Assembly: GCF_010470665.1 (NCBI RefSeq)
Contig: NZ_VOPZ01000006.1
Location: 36,224-100,223, forward strand
Length of the DNA stretch: 64,000 nt
DNA from: Desulfovibrio sp. JC022
Lineage (GTDB): Bacteria; Desulfobacterota; Desulfovibrionia; Desulfovibrionales; Desulfovibrionaceae
Direction of reading: 5' to 3'
Positions 17,780 to 27,109 of the stretch are shown here, piece by piece. Below the pieces are notes generated by a model. The model searched no databases, was not told where the DNA came from, and worked only from the letters and a program-made list of their open reading frames with translations. Numbering within the stretch: position 1 is the stretch's first letter; each line of letters opens with the position of its first letter. Position numbers and translations under genes: made by a program.

Positions 17780-18907
17780 ATGTCCAAGGCCCTGCCGCGA
17801 CTCATAACCGCCCTGCTGCTTTTTCTTATGGGCGGATTCATCCTGTTCATGCTCAACCAGATTGCCGGACTGGCCCAGCTCTGCGCCGTGTATTTTCCGG
17901 CCTCTCACGATTACGTTCTTTTTGGACTGAGTGGAATATTCCTAGTGATCTGTCTAAGTCCGCTGGTGATCCATTTTTTCCGCCCCGGCCCGCTGGTCAT
18001 GCCTGACGACCCCACTCCTGCCGAGCAACGGGAATTCATCCGCAAATTGCGCAAAAGACTGCGCAGCAACAGATATATCCGTGAGGCCGCTCTTCCCCTT
18101 TCCACAACCGAAGATCTCGACATTGCCCTTGAGCATCTGGACCGCATTTCCACAGAGAAAATGAAAACCGTGGCTTCGCGAATTTTCCTTTCCACGGCAA
18201 TTTCCCAGAACGGGCAACTCGATTCCTTCATCGTACTCGGCACCCTGACTAAACTGGTCTGGGATGTCTCCAAAATTTATAACCAGCGTCCGTCCATGCG
18301 GGATATGATTGCAGTTTACGCAAACGTAGCAGGCACAGCATTCTTTGCCAGCGCAGTGGAAGAACTGGATATTCAAGCCCAGATCGAAGCCATCATGTCC
18401 CCGGTACTGGCAGGGTCCGCCCTGGGCATGATCCCCGGTGCCAGCGGGCTTACCTCAATTGTGACCGCCTCTATTCTGGACGGCTCCACCAATGCCTTCC
18501 TTGCGCTCAGGGTCGGCATCATCACCCGTGGACATTTCAATTTCCATGCGGAAAAGAATTCACCGGGCTATCGCCGGGCCGTCCTGCGCGAAGCAGCGGG
18601 CATGCTCCTTTCTATAGCCATGGGGTCCACCAAGACCATCACTACAGCCTACCTGAAAACCATTACCGGAGCAGCCGGGGAGAAAGCCGCCAGCGCAGCA
18701 AAAAAAGTAGTAGACTCCACAGACAAAGCTTTTCAGGCCACCAGCAAAGCAGCTAAATATTCAGCCTCACAGGTAGGCAAAGTGGCCCGTTTTGCCACAT
18801 TCAGAAGTGATAAGCCGGAAGAACCTGAGCCGGAACCGGAAACTATGAAAGAAAAAGCGGGAAAGAGGCTTGGCAGGGTTAAGAATTTGTTTAAGAGGAA
18901 AAATTAA
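17780..18907 (+). CDS. Membrane protein with DUF697 domain
   Basis: The 375-residue protein has two N-terminal membrane segments (about residues 5-28 and 42-62). A DUF697-type region follows (STAISQNGQLDSFIVLGTL, then KIYNQRPSMRDM), with hydrophobic glycine/alanine-rich helices around MSPVLAGSALGMIPGASG. The tail is Lys-rich with an EPEPEPE stretch. DUF697 occurs C-terminally in YcjF-like proteins and with small GTPases; no GTPase is present here. The ATG at 17780 after GAGAGG is preferred over an in-frame ATG at 17654. The last codon overlaps the stop of the convergent 1229-residue gene by four bases. Confidence 0.75.
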   Translation: MSKALPRLITALLLFLMGGFILFMLNQIAGLAQLCAVYFPASHDYVLFGLSGIFLVICLSPLVIHFFRPGPLVMPDDPTPAEQREFIRKLRKRLRSNRYIREAALPLSTTEDLDIALEHLDRISTEKMKTVASRIFLSTAISQNGQLDSFIVLGTLTKLVWDVSKIYNQRPSMRDMIAVYANVAGTAFFASAVEELDIQAQIEAIMSPVLAGSALGMIPGASGLTSIVTASILDGSTNAFLALRVGIITRGHFNFHAEKNSPGYRRAVLREAAGMLLSIAMGSTKTITTAYLKTITGAAGEKAASAAKKVVDSTDKAFQATSKAAKYSASQVGKVARFATFRSDKPEEPEPEPETMKEKAGKRLGRVKNLFKRKN

Positions 18908-21900
18908 ACATAGTCGGCTAGCACAGCTGGGTATCCGCCGTTCTCGCGCCATGCTTCTATCAAGACATTGGCCTTCTTGTAATCTCCATGAATTTTCAAC
19001 CAGAAAGCAACATATTCCTGCAGTAAAAAAGGCTCCCTCCCAGAGTTAAGAAAAGAAACCAGAAGATTCAATGCTGAGAGATCTCCTCTCCATAAGTCGA
19101 GCCATGCAAACACGTACCTATCCACTCCGGGAACAGAATGCCCTTTACAGACCCATGTATTCAAGGCAGCCATAGCTCCTAAATCTTCAGCATAGGTGTC
19201 AAGCCAACATTCAAAACATTTTTTTACACTCTGGCGGCAATCACCGATCGCAAGCAAAGTGATAAGAACCTGCCCGCTTTCGATTCCTGATTCATTCTGT
19301 TTCAGCCATTTTTCAACGTAGTCCTTAGCCTTGACAGGCTCATCCGTATAAAAAAGCCAATGAGAAATTTCATGCGCAAACCAATTCCGGTAATTATTTT
19401 TCCTCAAATAAAAAGCCCAAATACGGTGAGCTTCACCCTGATCATCCAGTGCCTGCGTCCAGCAGCGGAGCAATCTTAAACATTTTGCGTCGATAGGTTT
19501 TTTATCTATCCAGTATAATACATACTCACGAATTAATTCATCAGCCCCATTTTTGGACACCCACGAAAAAACCAAAGAAAAGGACATTGAACTTAAGCCG
19601 TAAACGACAAGCCATTTTCTTACATACTCATCAATCTCGCCCCCCATTCCCTTTAAAAAACAAATATTCAAAAGGTGAGCGGCCTTTCTATGCTCGCCAT
19701 TTTTAACCAACCACCCATCAATATATTTATCCACTATATTCTCAACATCCATTCTCGCACAGACGGCAAGGACCTGTCGCGCAGCCAAAGTTTTACCATG
19801 CATATTCAGCCACAGGTCAATGGGCTTATGTATATCAATCTCTATCCGATGCTCCAAACATCCACTAAAGAGCACCCTGGCATTAAGTTCTTTCCCATAA
19901 AGCTTCAGCCAATCATCAACGTACGCCCCCAAATCAATATTAACATTGTGCTCCAGACAACGGCACAAAATAGTGTAAGCCTCATAATTACATCCATAGT
20001 CGTCTAGCCATAATTTTACGAACCCATCTTGATCGGTAAAATCCATCCGATCAAGACAACGTTCCAAAATCGGTCTGGCCTCCATTGTCCTACCATGAAT
20101 TTCCAGCCATGATTCCAGATAAAAATTTGTCAAATCACTATCAAACCTTGCTTCAAGACAGCGCGAAAGAAGAGATCCTGCCTCCACCCTGTGTCCATAC
20201 CCTTCAAACCACGGCCCTACATATTTACGTACAATAGGTCCTCCATCAGCATGCGTCAGTAAAAATCCAAGCATGGGGTAAGCCGCAAGGGAATGACCGT
20301 GCTTATCCAGCCAAGACCGGATATGCTCAAATAAAATCCACCTGTGTTTGCCACTATGCGTCAACCAGAGCACGATCAAGTTGGTGGCATAATATGATTG
20401 GCCATGTTTATTAATCCAGCACGAAACATATGGTAATATGAAATCATCATCTCCACCCCCATTTAACCAGCCAGAAATCACAAATCGAGCTTCGGGTTTC
20501 CCCCCATGAATATCAAGCCAGCAACTGATAAAGCGACGTATTGATTCAGGACTACGCAAAACAGTCAGCAGGCTATAAATGACATAGTAAGCCTCCTGTT
20601 TCCCCCCATTCCTCCTCAACCAAGAATCAAGCACATACTTCAAGGCTCCCAAATTTCTAGACAATTCTGCAAATTCATCAGGTTGTTTTTTCTTCAAACG
20701 GAAAATCTGCAAAAGAAAATTAGCTGCTGCATTTGCAAACTCCACCCCGCTAAAAGCATTCTTCCAGACATCCTTTCCCTCGAAAAACAAAGTCAGCCTA
20801 TCTTTCAGTGACAATAAAGGCGAATTGAGCACAAGACTTCCCGTACGCCCCCAAATAGCGGGATTAGTTTCAATACTCCTCTCTATCACACTCATTGTTC
20901 CAGCATGCTTAAGACCAGAATTATCGCAAATACGTTCAAGCGAACGCAGGCATACTTCCAAAAAATTGAACTCAATAGCCTCATCGATGATCGATCCAAG
21001 CAAAGCTCCGCTGGTATTTTTCCGAGCGTCAAAAACATTTGAAAGCACAGCATCAGTCAAGACATCATGAATAACAGACCACTGCCCCTCACCTTCCTCA
21101 GAATCACTGATTTCCCTAAATTCAAGCCATAAATCACTGACCAGAGATTCCATGATGTAAGGATATTTCCGGTCCAAAGCCACCTTTGCATCATCCGAGC
21201 AGGGAAACATGGACAGAATCAGCGCAACCTGCTCCCGAAGGATTTTCCCGCTGCCCGAACTGTTCGGAGTCTTGGCAAAAGTAGCCTCAATACGGTTGGT
21301 CAGCCACCCTTTAAAACCATCTACGCCACGGATCGAATCAAGATCACCGCCCTTCTTTTGTTCAGACAAAAAGTAAATAAAAACAGAAAGCATGGGCACG
21401 GAGTGGCAGGCGGACTCAAGATCAGAGCCGTAACACTCAGTAAGTCCGGTTTTCTGTAAAACATGCCGGACAACCGCCTTACGATATTCGAAAACACTCT
21501 CCCCTTCATCAAGGGAAACAGTATACGTTTCTCCGCGAATACTTTCCTTAAAAGAACTGCGAAAGTTCCCAATAAAAAAGACATCCTCGGAACCGCCTGT
21601 AATGGAATAAAGGCCTTCAATTATCTTCTGGTAAGACTCCTTGGTCTCCAGATAGTCAAACAGGAAAAGATATTTTCCTCCGGGCCTGAAACGGCAACTC
21701 AAATCCTCGACATCCCGCGCTTCAGTGCTAAACCCCATTTCAAAAACAGCCCACCCGTCCTCATAGGCTTTTTTACCCAGCTCAAACATCAAACGGGTTT
21801 TGCCGGTCCCCCCCGGACCTGAAATGAAAAGCCCCCTCTCGGATTCGAGCAGGGCCAGCAGTTCATCCTCATCTTCTATGCCCCGGATGTCTGGATGCTC

Positions 21901-22593
21901 CTCCTTAAATTGCTCCCGGCTATAATAGGACATGTTTTTTTCATCCAGATAATCATAGAACCTAACCCTGCCCGTCCCTGTTTTCTGCGAAGCCCTGCTT
22001 CCCTCAAACCGGGTTATTCCTCCGGGTAAACGCTCATTAAAAACCGTCCAGCGCAGGGAAGCATCTTTTTCAATTTCATCACAAATTCTGCCCCAGTCCC
22101 AGACTTCAATATCAAGATCAGAAAGGTGAGCAAGATGGTCTGCCTTCAAAGTCAGCTCTGCAAAAAAATCCCGGATATTCCTTTCGAGCTCACGACACAC
22201 ACTTTCATTTCCCCGCCGAACGCTTACAAAAAAGACAAACCTTTCCACCTTCCGGCCTTCGAACCATGGGCGGTACTGGCTCTGCACCTCGTCAGGATTT
22301 TTCATTTTTTCCAGTTTAGCGGCGACCTCATGCCAAGCTGAGGTCATGGTGACCATATCCCCTTTGTTGGTCTGCTTGCATTCGCCAAAGCAAAATTTAC
22401 CGTCAGGAGCAACCCAACTTAGGTCAATACTGCCGTCTTTACCCCGAGTCGGGTAGACATTAGCCCTGCTATCAATTCGCTTGATAACTTTGCCCGCAAC
22501 CTGCTGAAAAGCATCTCCAGGATCTTCCCCTTTCACTCCAGGACGCAATAAATCCCTGTTGAAAGCTTTTGAAAATTCATTTGGCAAACCCAT
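18904..22593 (-). CDS. Nuclease-like / P-loop NTPase / helical-repeat protein, candidate STAND-type defence protein
   Basis: This 1229-residue protein has three parts. Residues 1-170 resemble a PD-(D/E)xK nuclease: Asp57 in GSIDLSW and Glu71-Cys-Lys73 in FGECKQ fit the catalytic pattern, as in Mrr-like restriction enzymes. Around 250-350 there is a P-loop ATPase with GPGGTGKT (259-266) and a Walker B-like LFLFDYLE (Asp313). From about 656 to the end there are some sixteen repeats of 33-35 residues, each opening with a WLxxHG-type motif and containing an ALL..CL helix. Nuclease, STAND ATPase and repeat sensor in this order is the plan of Avs (AVAST) anti-phage proteins. I see no known cofactor gene beside it. 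The family name is inference. Confidence 0.75.
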   Translation of the reverse strand: MGLPNEFSKAFNRDLLRPGVKGEDPGDAFQQVAGKVIKRIDSRANVYPTRGKDGSIDLSWVAPDGKFCFGECKQTNKGDMVTMTSAWHEVAAKLEKMKNPDEVQSQYRPWFEGRKVERFVFFVSVRRGNESVCRELERNIRDFFAELTLKADHLAHLSDLDIEVWDWGRICDEIEKDASLRWTVFNERLPGGITRFEGSRASQKTGTGRVRFYDYLDEKNMSYYSREQFKEEHPDIRGIEDEDELLALLESERGLFISGPGGTGKTRLMFELGKKAYEDGWAVFEMGFSTEARDVEDLSCRFRPGGKYLFLFDYLETKESYQKIIEGLYSITGGSEDVFFIGNFRSSFKESIRGETYTVSLDEGESVFEYRKAVVRHVLQKTGLTECYGSDLESACHSVPMLSVFIYFLSEQKKGGDLDSIRGVDGFKGWLTNRIEATFAKTPNSSGSGKILREQVALILSMFPCSDDAKVALDRKYPYIMESLVSDLWLEFREISDSEEGEGQWSVIHDVLTDAVLSNVFDARKNTSGALLGSIIDEAIEFNFLEVCLRSLERICDNSGLKHAGTMSVIERSIETNPAIWGRTGSLVLNSPLLSLKDRLTLFFEGKDVWKNAFSGVEFANAAANFLLQIFRLKKKQPDEFAELSRNLGALKYVLDSWLRRNGGKQEAYYVIYSLLTVLRSPESIRRFISCWLDIHGGKPEARFVISGWLNGGGDDDFILPYVSCWINKHGQSYYATNLIVLWLTHSGKHRWILFEHIRSWLDKHGHSLAAYPMLGFLLTHADGGPIVRKYVGPWFEGYGHRVEAGSLLSRCLEARFDSDLTNFYLESWLEIHGRTMEARPILERCLDRMDFTDQDGFVKLWLDDYGCNYEAYTILCRCLEHNVNIDLGAYVDDWLKLYGKELNARVLFSGCLEHRIEIDIHKPIDLWLNMHGKTLAARQVLAVCARMDVENIVDKYIDGWLVKNGEHRKAAHLLNICFLKGMGGEIDEYVRKWLVVYGLSSMSFSLVFSWVSKNGADELIREYVLYWIDKKPIDAKCLRLLRCWTQALDDQGEAHRIWAFYLRKNNYRNWFAHEISHWLFYTDEPVKAKDYVEKWLKQNESGIESGQVLITLLAIGDCRQSVKKCFECWLDTYAEDLGAMAALNTWVCKGHSVPGVDRYVFAWLDLWRGDLSALNLLVSFLNSGREPFLLQEYVAFWLKIHGDYKKANVLIEAWRENGGYPAVLADYV

Positions 22594-22711
22594 TTACGCA
22601 CCTGCATCCAAAAATTAAACAAACCACACTCGTAGCATAGACATCCATTTACTCAGACATAGTTTTACGCAACAATAAAATCAAGGCGATATACTATATT
22701 GCATAGCAAAA

Positions 22712-22745
22712 AAAAGGCGGCCCGGAATCAACCGAACCGCCTTTT
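22712..22745 (-). terminator. Terminator of the PACE transporter gene
   Basis: Arms AAAAGGCGG (22712-22720) and CCGCCTTTT (22737-22745) pair. Read on the minus strand the hairpin is followed by a run of eight or more T. It lies about 30 bases past the stop of the gene at 22777. Confidence 0.8.
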
Positions 22746-22776
22746 ACGGGCAGGAAGAATAAATATCGACTCTAAA

Positions 22777-23205
22777 TTACACGTTATCCGCCACCGGCAT
22801 GGGAAATACAATGTCGTAGACCCAGTTGTAGACAAAAGCGTAGACCAAAAAGAAAAGCGCGAACCCGATATCAGCGATCAGGGCATGCCAGAGCGTCATA
22901 TCCAGCCACCATGCAACGAAAGGTACGGTAAAGGCTAAAAGCGAAATCTCAAAAAGGATTGCATGCAATGCGCGCATCCATGTGGGGCGCACGTTTACCG
23001 GACGTTTCAAGGCCACCAGCACCTTGTCAAAAATCAAATTGTATAGATAGTTACAGACCATGGCGGTCAGGGAAATCGCCATGCTCATAATCCCGATCCG
23101 GCCCAAATCTTTATCAAGTATCCATGAAGCCAGCGGTGTGCAGGTACACAGACCGATAATTTCGAATAAAAGTGTGTGTCTTATTCTGTCAGCAGTTGTT
23201 CTCAT
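22777..23205 (-). CDS. PACE-family (bacterial transmembrane pair) efflux transporter
   Basis: This 142-residue protein has four membrane helices in two repeated pairs, each opening with a similar pattern (RIRHTLLFEIIGL and RALHAILFEISLL). The conserved membrane glutamate after LLF/ILF is present in both copies. This is the AceI-type proteobacterial antimicrobial compound efflux fold, which exports cationic biocides and perhaps polyamines. It is monocistronic, with its own terminator. Confidence 0.9.
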   Translation of the reverse strand: MRTTADRIRHTLLFEIIGLCTCTPLASWILDKDLGRIGIMSMAISLTAMVCNYLYNLIFDKVLVALKRPVNVRPTWMRALHAILFEISLLAFTVPFVAWWLDMTLWHALIADIGFALFFLVYAFVYNWVYDIVFPMPVADNV

Positions 23206-23378
23206 GTGGCTGAGGATACTGCCGACCTGCTACTGACTCAAGATTATTTTCTAAAAACATACTCTTATATATCAGCATGATACTTGAGTATAACAATATC
23301 CACTTCTCTAAAATTAGAAATAGAACAGCATTCTTGCGCTAACTCTTTTACTAAGATGTTCAACCTTTGCATTGTTTT

Positions 23379-23394
23379 TGGCACCCAAATTGAA
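23379..23394 (+). promoter_or_regulatory. Possible sigma-54 (-24/-12) promoter of the glycan cluster
   Basis: TGGCAC-CCAAAT-TGAA has GG and GA separated by exactly ten bases, close to the sigma-54 pattern TGGCAC-N5-TTGCA but with GA where GC is usual. It lies about 80 bases before the first gene of the cluster. Confidence 0.3.
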
Positions 23395-23472
23395 TAAACT
23401 GTTCACAGGTGTCAGAAAACACACATTTTTTCCTCTTGAACTTAAACCGACTCAAACGGACAGCGCGAAATC

Positions 23473-24648
23473 ATGCAACAAGACGAACTGCAAAAGCTGC
23501 GGGAATTATCAGCTTCAGTCCCCAAACAAAAAAATCTGGCCCTGTTCTTCGGGCGCGCAGGCGGATATTTTATTGATAACGTCAAATATTTCTTCATCCA
23601 CTGCGTGCAGCACAGACCGGAGCTTCAATGCTTCTTCCTTTCGTTTGATAAAAAAGAAGCGGACCTGCTGAAAAAACAAGGCCTTCCCGCGCTGTGGATT
23701 AATGACACGGAAACCCTTGCCCTGATGACCAAGGCCTCGCTGGTGATCAGTGACGATTTCAGCTGGAAGACTCAGGACCAGCTTTGGGCATTGCTCAGTG
23801 AAGCCACTTCCATCCAGCTCTGGCACGGTATCCCGCTCAAGGCCATCGGCTTCCCGGAAATCAACTCCGCAGTGAACATGAATCCGGAAAAGGCCGAACA
23901 CCTGTCCTTTGCCTATTCCGGGTACAATGCAGTACTCTCCACTTCGCCGTATTTCACCGAAACCGCCTTCGGACGCGCATTCAAGGCCGAGGATTTTCTG
24001 GAACTGGGCTATCCGCGTAACGATGTGCTTCTGCGCCGCCCCGGTAAATTTGATATGATTAATGCCGACCGCGAGCTATACGCCGAGATGGTTAAATTCC
24101 GTAAACAGGGTGGCAAGGTGGTTTTCTTCATGCCCACCTTCCGTGATCTCGGAGGCGGACCATTTGAGGACGGAGCCATTGACCTTGGTCGACTTTCGCA
24201 GTTCTGCCAGCAGAACAACATCTTATTTGTCTGCAAATTCCATCCGTACCTGAGCATCGCACAGGTCCAGATGCCACCGAATATAGTACTCATGAACCCC
24301 AAAAGCGACGCTTATCCGCTGCTTTCACTTTGTGATGCATTGCTGACAGATTATTCATCCATCTACTTCGACTTCCTGCTTCTGGACCGGCCCATGATCT
24401 TCTATCCCTATGATTTTGAGGATTATGTTACCAAAAACCGGGAGCTTCTTTACGACTACGATGAGATGACTCCGGGTAAAAAGGTCAGAAAAGAAGAGGA
24501 ACTCTATACCGCTTTTGAGGAGATCGTGATAAACAATATAGATGAGTTTGTTGAAGAACGGACAAAACTGAAAGAACTTTCCTTCACCCACTGCGACGGA
24601 AAGGCCGCGCAACGACTGGGTGAACACATTATCGCCAAATACCTCTAA
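23473..24648 (+). CDS. CDP-glycerol glycerophosphotransferase-like (TagF/TagB) protein
   Basis: The 391-residue protein has the family hallmarks [20 protein letters not shown] and [24 protein letters not shown]. These enzymes transfer a phospho-alcohol (classically glycerol-phosphate) from a CDP donor to a glycan or lipid. It is soluble, with no membrane segment. A second TagF-like protein occurs at 38036. It is the first gene of the long plus-strand glycan cluster and is followed after 19 bases by a nucleotidyltransferase. That pairing suggests the neighbour makes its CDP-activated donor. Confidence 0.85.
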   Translation: MQQDELQKLRELSASVPKQKNLALFFGRAGGYFIDNVKYFFIHCVQHRPELQCFFLSFDKKEADLLKKQGLPALWINDTETLALMTKASLVISDDFSWKTQDQLWALLSEATSIQLWHGIPLKAIGFPEINSAVNMNPEKAEHLSFAYSGYNAVLSTSPYFTETAFGRAFKAEDFLELGYPRNDVLLRRPGKFDMINADRELYAEMVKFRKQGGKVVFFMPTFRDLGGGPFEDGAIDLGRLSQFCQQNNILFVCKFHPYLSIAQVQMPPNIVLMNPKSDAYPLLSLCDALLTDYSSIYFDFLLLDRPMIFYPYDFEDYVTKNRELLYDYDEMTPGKKVRKEEELYTAFEEIVINNIDEFVEERTKLKELSFTHCDGKAAQRLGEHIIAKYL

Positions 24649-24667
24649 CCCGCAAAGGGGGCAGACC

Positions 24668-25354
24668 ATGAAAGCAGTTATTCTTGCAGCAGGAATCGGA
24701 AGCAGACTGAGCAGACCTTTCCCAAAATCACTTTCTGTACTTCCTTACGGGGAGACCATTCTCGGACGCCAGATCCGGCTCATGCGTGAACTGGGTGTCA
24801 AGGAAATCATAGTGGTTGTGGGCTTTAAGATGACCCTGATCATGGAACAATTTCCGGAAGTCTTCTACAAGTACAACCCGGACTACTACATCACCAACAC
24901 CTCCAAGAGCCTGCTCAAGGCTGTGGAAGAGCTTGATGATGACATCCTCTGGCTCAACGGTGACGTTGTTTTCGACAAACCGGTTTTGAAAAAATTTCTC
25001 AATGAAGCAAAGGATGAAAGCCGCATCGCAGTTGACCGCAAATCCTGCGGTGAAGAAGAGATCAAGTATGTACTCAACGACAAGGGTTACATCACCGAAA
25101 TTTCCAAGCAGGTGGTCAATGCCGAAGGCGAAGCTGTAGGCATCAACCTTGTGAAACAAAAGGATCTGGCCGCATATAAGGAAGCCCTGCGTCGCTGCGA
25201 AGATCAGGATTATTTTGAAAAAGGTCTCGAATTCATCATTGAAGAAGGAGTCAACCTCAAGCCCGTGGATGTGTCAGAGCACGCATGCGTCGAAGTAGAC
25301 TTTGAAGAGGACTGGCAGTTCGCGGAAAAGACCTTCCTGCGCGCCGACCAGTAA
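24668..25354 (+). CDS. Sugar/alcohol-phosphate nucleotidyltransferase (LicC-like)
   Basis: The 228-residue GT-A-fold nucleotidyltransferase has the signature LAAGIGSRL and an active-site Asp in LWLNGDVVF. The size and the K-S-L-L tract (TNTSKSLLKAVEEL) recall LicC-like phosphocholine or PntC-like phosphonate cytidylyltransferases. Long hexose-phosphate enzymes fit less well. I start at the ATG at 24668 (GGGGG upstream); an in-frame start at 24620 would overlap the previous gene. Substrate unknown: choline-, glycerol- or ethanolamine-phosphate, or a phosphonate, are all possible. Confidence 0.8.
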   Translation: MKAVILAAGIGSRLSRPFPKSLSVLPYGETILGRQIRLMRELGVKEIIVVVGFKMTLIMEQFPEVFYKYNPDYYITNTSKSLLKAVEELDDDILWLNGDVVFDKPVLKKFLNEAKDESRIAVDRKSCGEEEIKYVLNDKGYITEISKQVVNAEGEAVGINLVKQKDLAAYKEALRRCEDQDYFEKGLEFIIEEGVNLKPVDVSEHACVEVDFEEDWQFAEKTFLRADQ

Positions 25355-25378
25355 CTCTAAGTACGGATTCAAACATCA

Positions 25379-26065
25379 ATGCAAATAGCAATTATCCCGG
25401 CTCGGGGCGGAAGCAAACGGATTCCTAAAAAATCAATCCGCCCTTTTCTGGGAAAACCACTTATAGCCTATACCATTGAAGCCGCCCGCAAGAGCGGCTT
25501 CTTTGATCATATTGTGGTCAGCACGGACAGCGAAGAATTCGCTGAGGTGGCCCGTGAATACGGGGCCGAGGTACCCTTTATGCGTCCGGCGGAACTGGCT
25601 GACGACTTCACCCCCACCCAGCCGGTCATTGATCATGCTGTGGACTGGGTCAAAAACAATTGGGGTGCCCCCGAACGGTACTGCCAATTCTTTGCCAATC
25701 CCTTTGTAACTGCGGAGAATATTCACGGCGGTTATAAAATGCTCCGTAAACACAGGGCCAACTGCGTTCTCGGAGTTTCGGAATTCCCCTACCCCATCCT
25801 GCGTTCATTCAAAAAAAATGAACAGGGCGGAGTGGAATACGCCTTCCCGGAATACGCGCCGTGCAGATCACAGGATCTTCCTGTTTTCTTCCACGACGCG
25901 GCCCAGTTCTACTGGATCGAGCTCACGGATCTACCGGAAGACCGTGAAGTAGGCCTTAGCGTGCCCTACTTTCTGCCCCGCTATATGGTGGTGGATATCG
26001 ACACCGAAGAAGACTGGCACATTGCCGAACGGCTCTATCAGGCTTTCATGAATGATGAAAAATAG
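25379..26065 (+). CDS. pseF: Pseudaminic acid cytidylyltransferase
   Basis: This 228-residue CMP-nonulosonate synthetase has the N-terminal signature IIPARGGSKRIPKKSI. It matches PseF in length and in the segments FLGKPLIAYTIEAA and VVSTDSEEFAEVA. It would activate pseudaminic acid, or a related nonulosonic acid, with CTP. It overlaps pseG by 14 bases, an arrangement common for these two genes. PseB, PseC and PseH are not in this window. Confidence 0.9.
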   Translation: MQIAIIPARGGSKRIPKKSIRPFLGKPLIAYTIEAARKSGFFDHIVVSTDSEEFAEVAREYGAEVPFMRPAELADDFTPTQPVIDHAVDWVKNNWGAPERYCQFFANPFVTAENIHGGYKMLRKHRANCVLGVSEFPYPILRSFKKNEQGGVEYAFPEYAPCRSQDLPVFFHDAAQFYWIELTDLPEDREVGLSVPYFLPRYMVVDIDTEEDWHIAERLYQAFMNDEK

Positions 26066-27062
26066 CGGTCCGGTCCTTTTTCTATGTGAAGCCGGAGCGC
26101 AGACCGGATTCGGGCATGCGGGCCGCTGTCTTGCCATAGCCGCAGCTCTGCGCGATGGATTCGGTCGCGATTCCGTATTCGGCTTCCGGGGCGATCAGGC
26201 TGCTGAAGAAAAGATCAATGCAGCCGGATTCAGAACCATTACCGTTGAGGATTTTGAGCAATGGGAATTCGGTCAGGAATCTGCCGTGGTCCTCGACCTG
26301 CGCATTCCCCTTTCATCATCATTTTTCCAGCGCGCGGAAACAGCGGACAAGCTACTGGTCTCCATCGATGACCCCACTCCCAACCGAGTGCATTGTGACT
26401 TGGTATTCTATCCGCCTGTGCCACAATTCCATGAGCTGGACTGGTCCGGATTTAAGGGCACAATCCACCGTGGCTGGGAATTCATCCCCCTGCGTAAGGA
26501 ATTCCGGCTTGCCCAAAAACCGAAAGAGAGATTTTTCCCGCCCAAAATATTAATCACCATGGGCGGCAGCGATCCTCACAACCTGACCCTGAAAATATTG
26601 CAGGCCTTAAAATCCGTCACCGGAGACTGGCAGGCCGAAGTTGTAATCGGCCCCATGCTCAATAATCTGGACAAAATCAACAAGATAACGGTAGATCACG
26701 GAAAGAGAGTGAAATTGTTGCATGATATAAAGGACATGTCCCTGCCCATGCAGCGGGCTGACGCAGCAATCGCATCCTTCGGCATGACTGCCTATGAGCT
26801 TGCCGCCTGCGGGATTCCGCAAATGCTGCTTTGTTTAAGCGAAGATCACGCCCGCTCGGCATCAGCGTTGCATGCCTCTGGAGCAGCGGTTTCACTGGGA
26901 AAATTTGACCGCATAAGCGACCGGAAACTGTCTGCAGAACTGCAAAATTTCATTTCCGGTCAAGATTCGCTTAAGTCCATGACTGCAAAAGCTGCCGGAC
27001 TTGGCATCGGGCAAGGTGCTATCAACATCGCATCTCTGATCATAGAAAAAAGCAAAAACTAA
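26052..27062 (+). CDS. pseG: UDP-2,4-diacetamido-2,4,6-trideoxy-beta-L-altropyranose hydrolase
   Basis: The 336-residue GT-B-like hydrolase has the N-terminal motif GAQTGFGHAGRCLAIAAAL and a later MGGSDPHNLTLKIL. This is the pattern of PseG, which removes UDP in pseudaminic acid synthesis. The first motif has CEAGAQTG where many PseG proteins have a RxDGGxxxG form, so divergence from typical family members is visible. Two ATGs in tandem (26052, 26055) could start it. It is coupled to pseF by overlap. Confidence 0.88.
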   Translation: MMKNSGPVLFLCEAGAQTGFGHAGRCLAIAAALRDGFGRDSVFGFRGDQAAEEKINAAGFRTITVEDFEQWEFGQESAVVLDLRIPLSSSFFQRAETADKLLVSIDDPTPNRVHCDLVFYPPVPQFHELDWSGFKGTIHRGWEFIPLRKEFRLAQKPKERFFPPKILITMGGSDPHNLTLKILQALKSVTGDWQAEVVIGPMLNNLDKINKITVDHGKRVKLLHDIKDMSLPMQRADAAIASFGMTAYELAACGIPQMLLCLSEDHARSASALHASGAAVSLGKFDRISDRKLSAELQNFISGQDSLKSMTAKAAGLGIGQGAINIASLIIEKSKN

Positions 27063-27102
27063 TAGGGATTCCAAAGGGGCTTAGTCCCTTTGGCCGCCGG
27101 AG
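27062..27102 (-). repeat. Dispersed palindromic intergenic repeat, short inverted copy D
   Basis: On the minus strand this reads CTCCGGCGGCCAAAGGG, a 7-base loop, CCCTTTGG and then AATCCCTATT. It keeps the conserved 5' box of copies A-C but a different palindrome and tail. The tail CCCTTTGGAATCCCTATT recurs at 55591. Confidence 0.65.
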
Positions 27103-27109
27103 CAAAACT

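Noticed and set aside
24620-24667. Upstream in-frame start for the nucleotidyltransferase
   Set aside because: It would overlap the TagF-like gene and add residues before the LAAGIGSRL motif that the family does not have; the ATG at 24668 has a better site.
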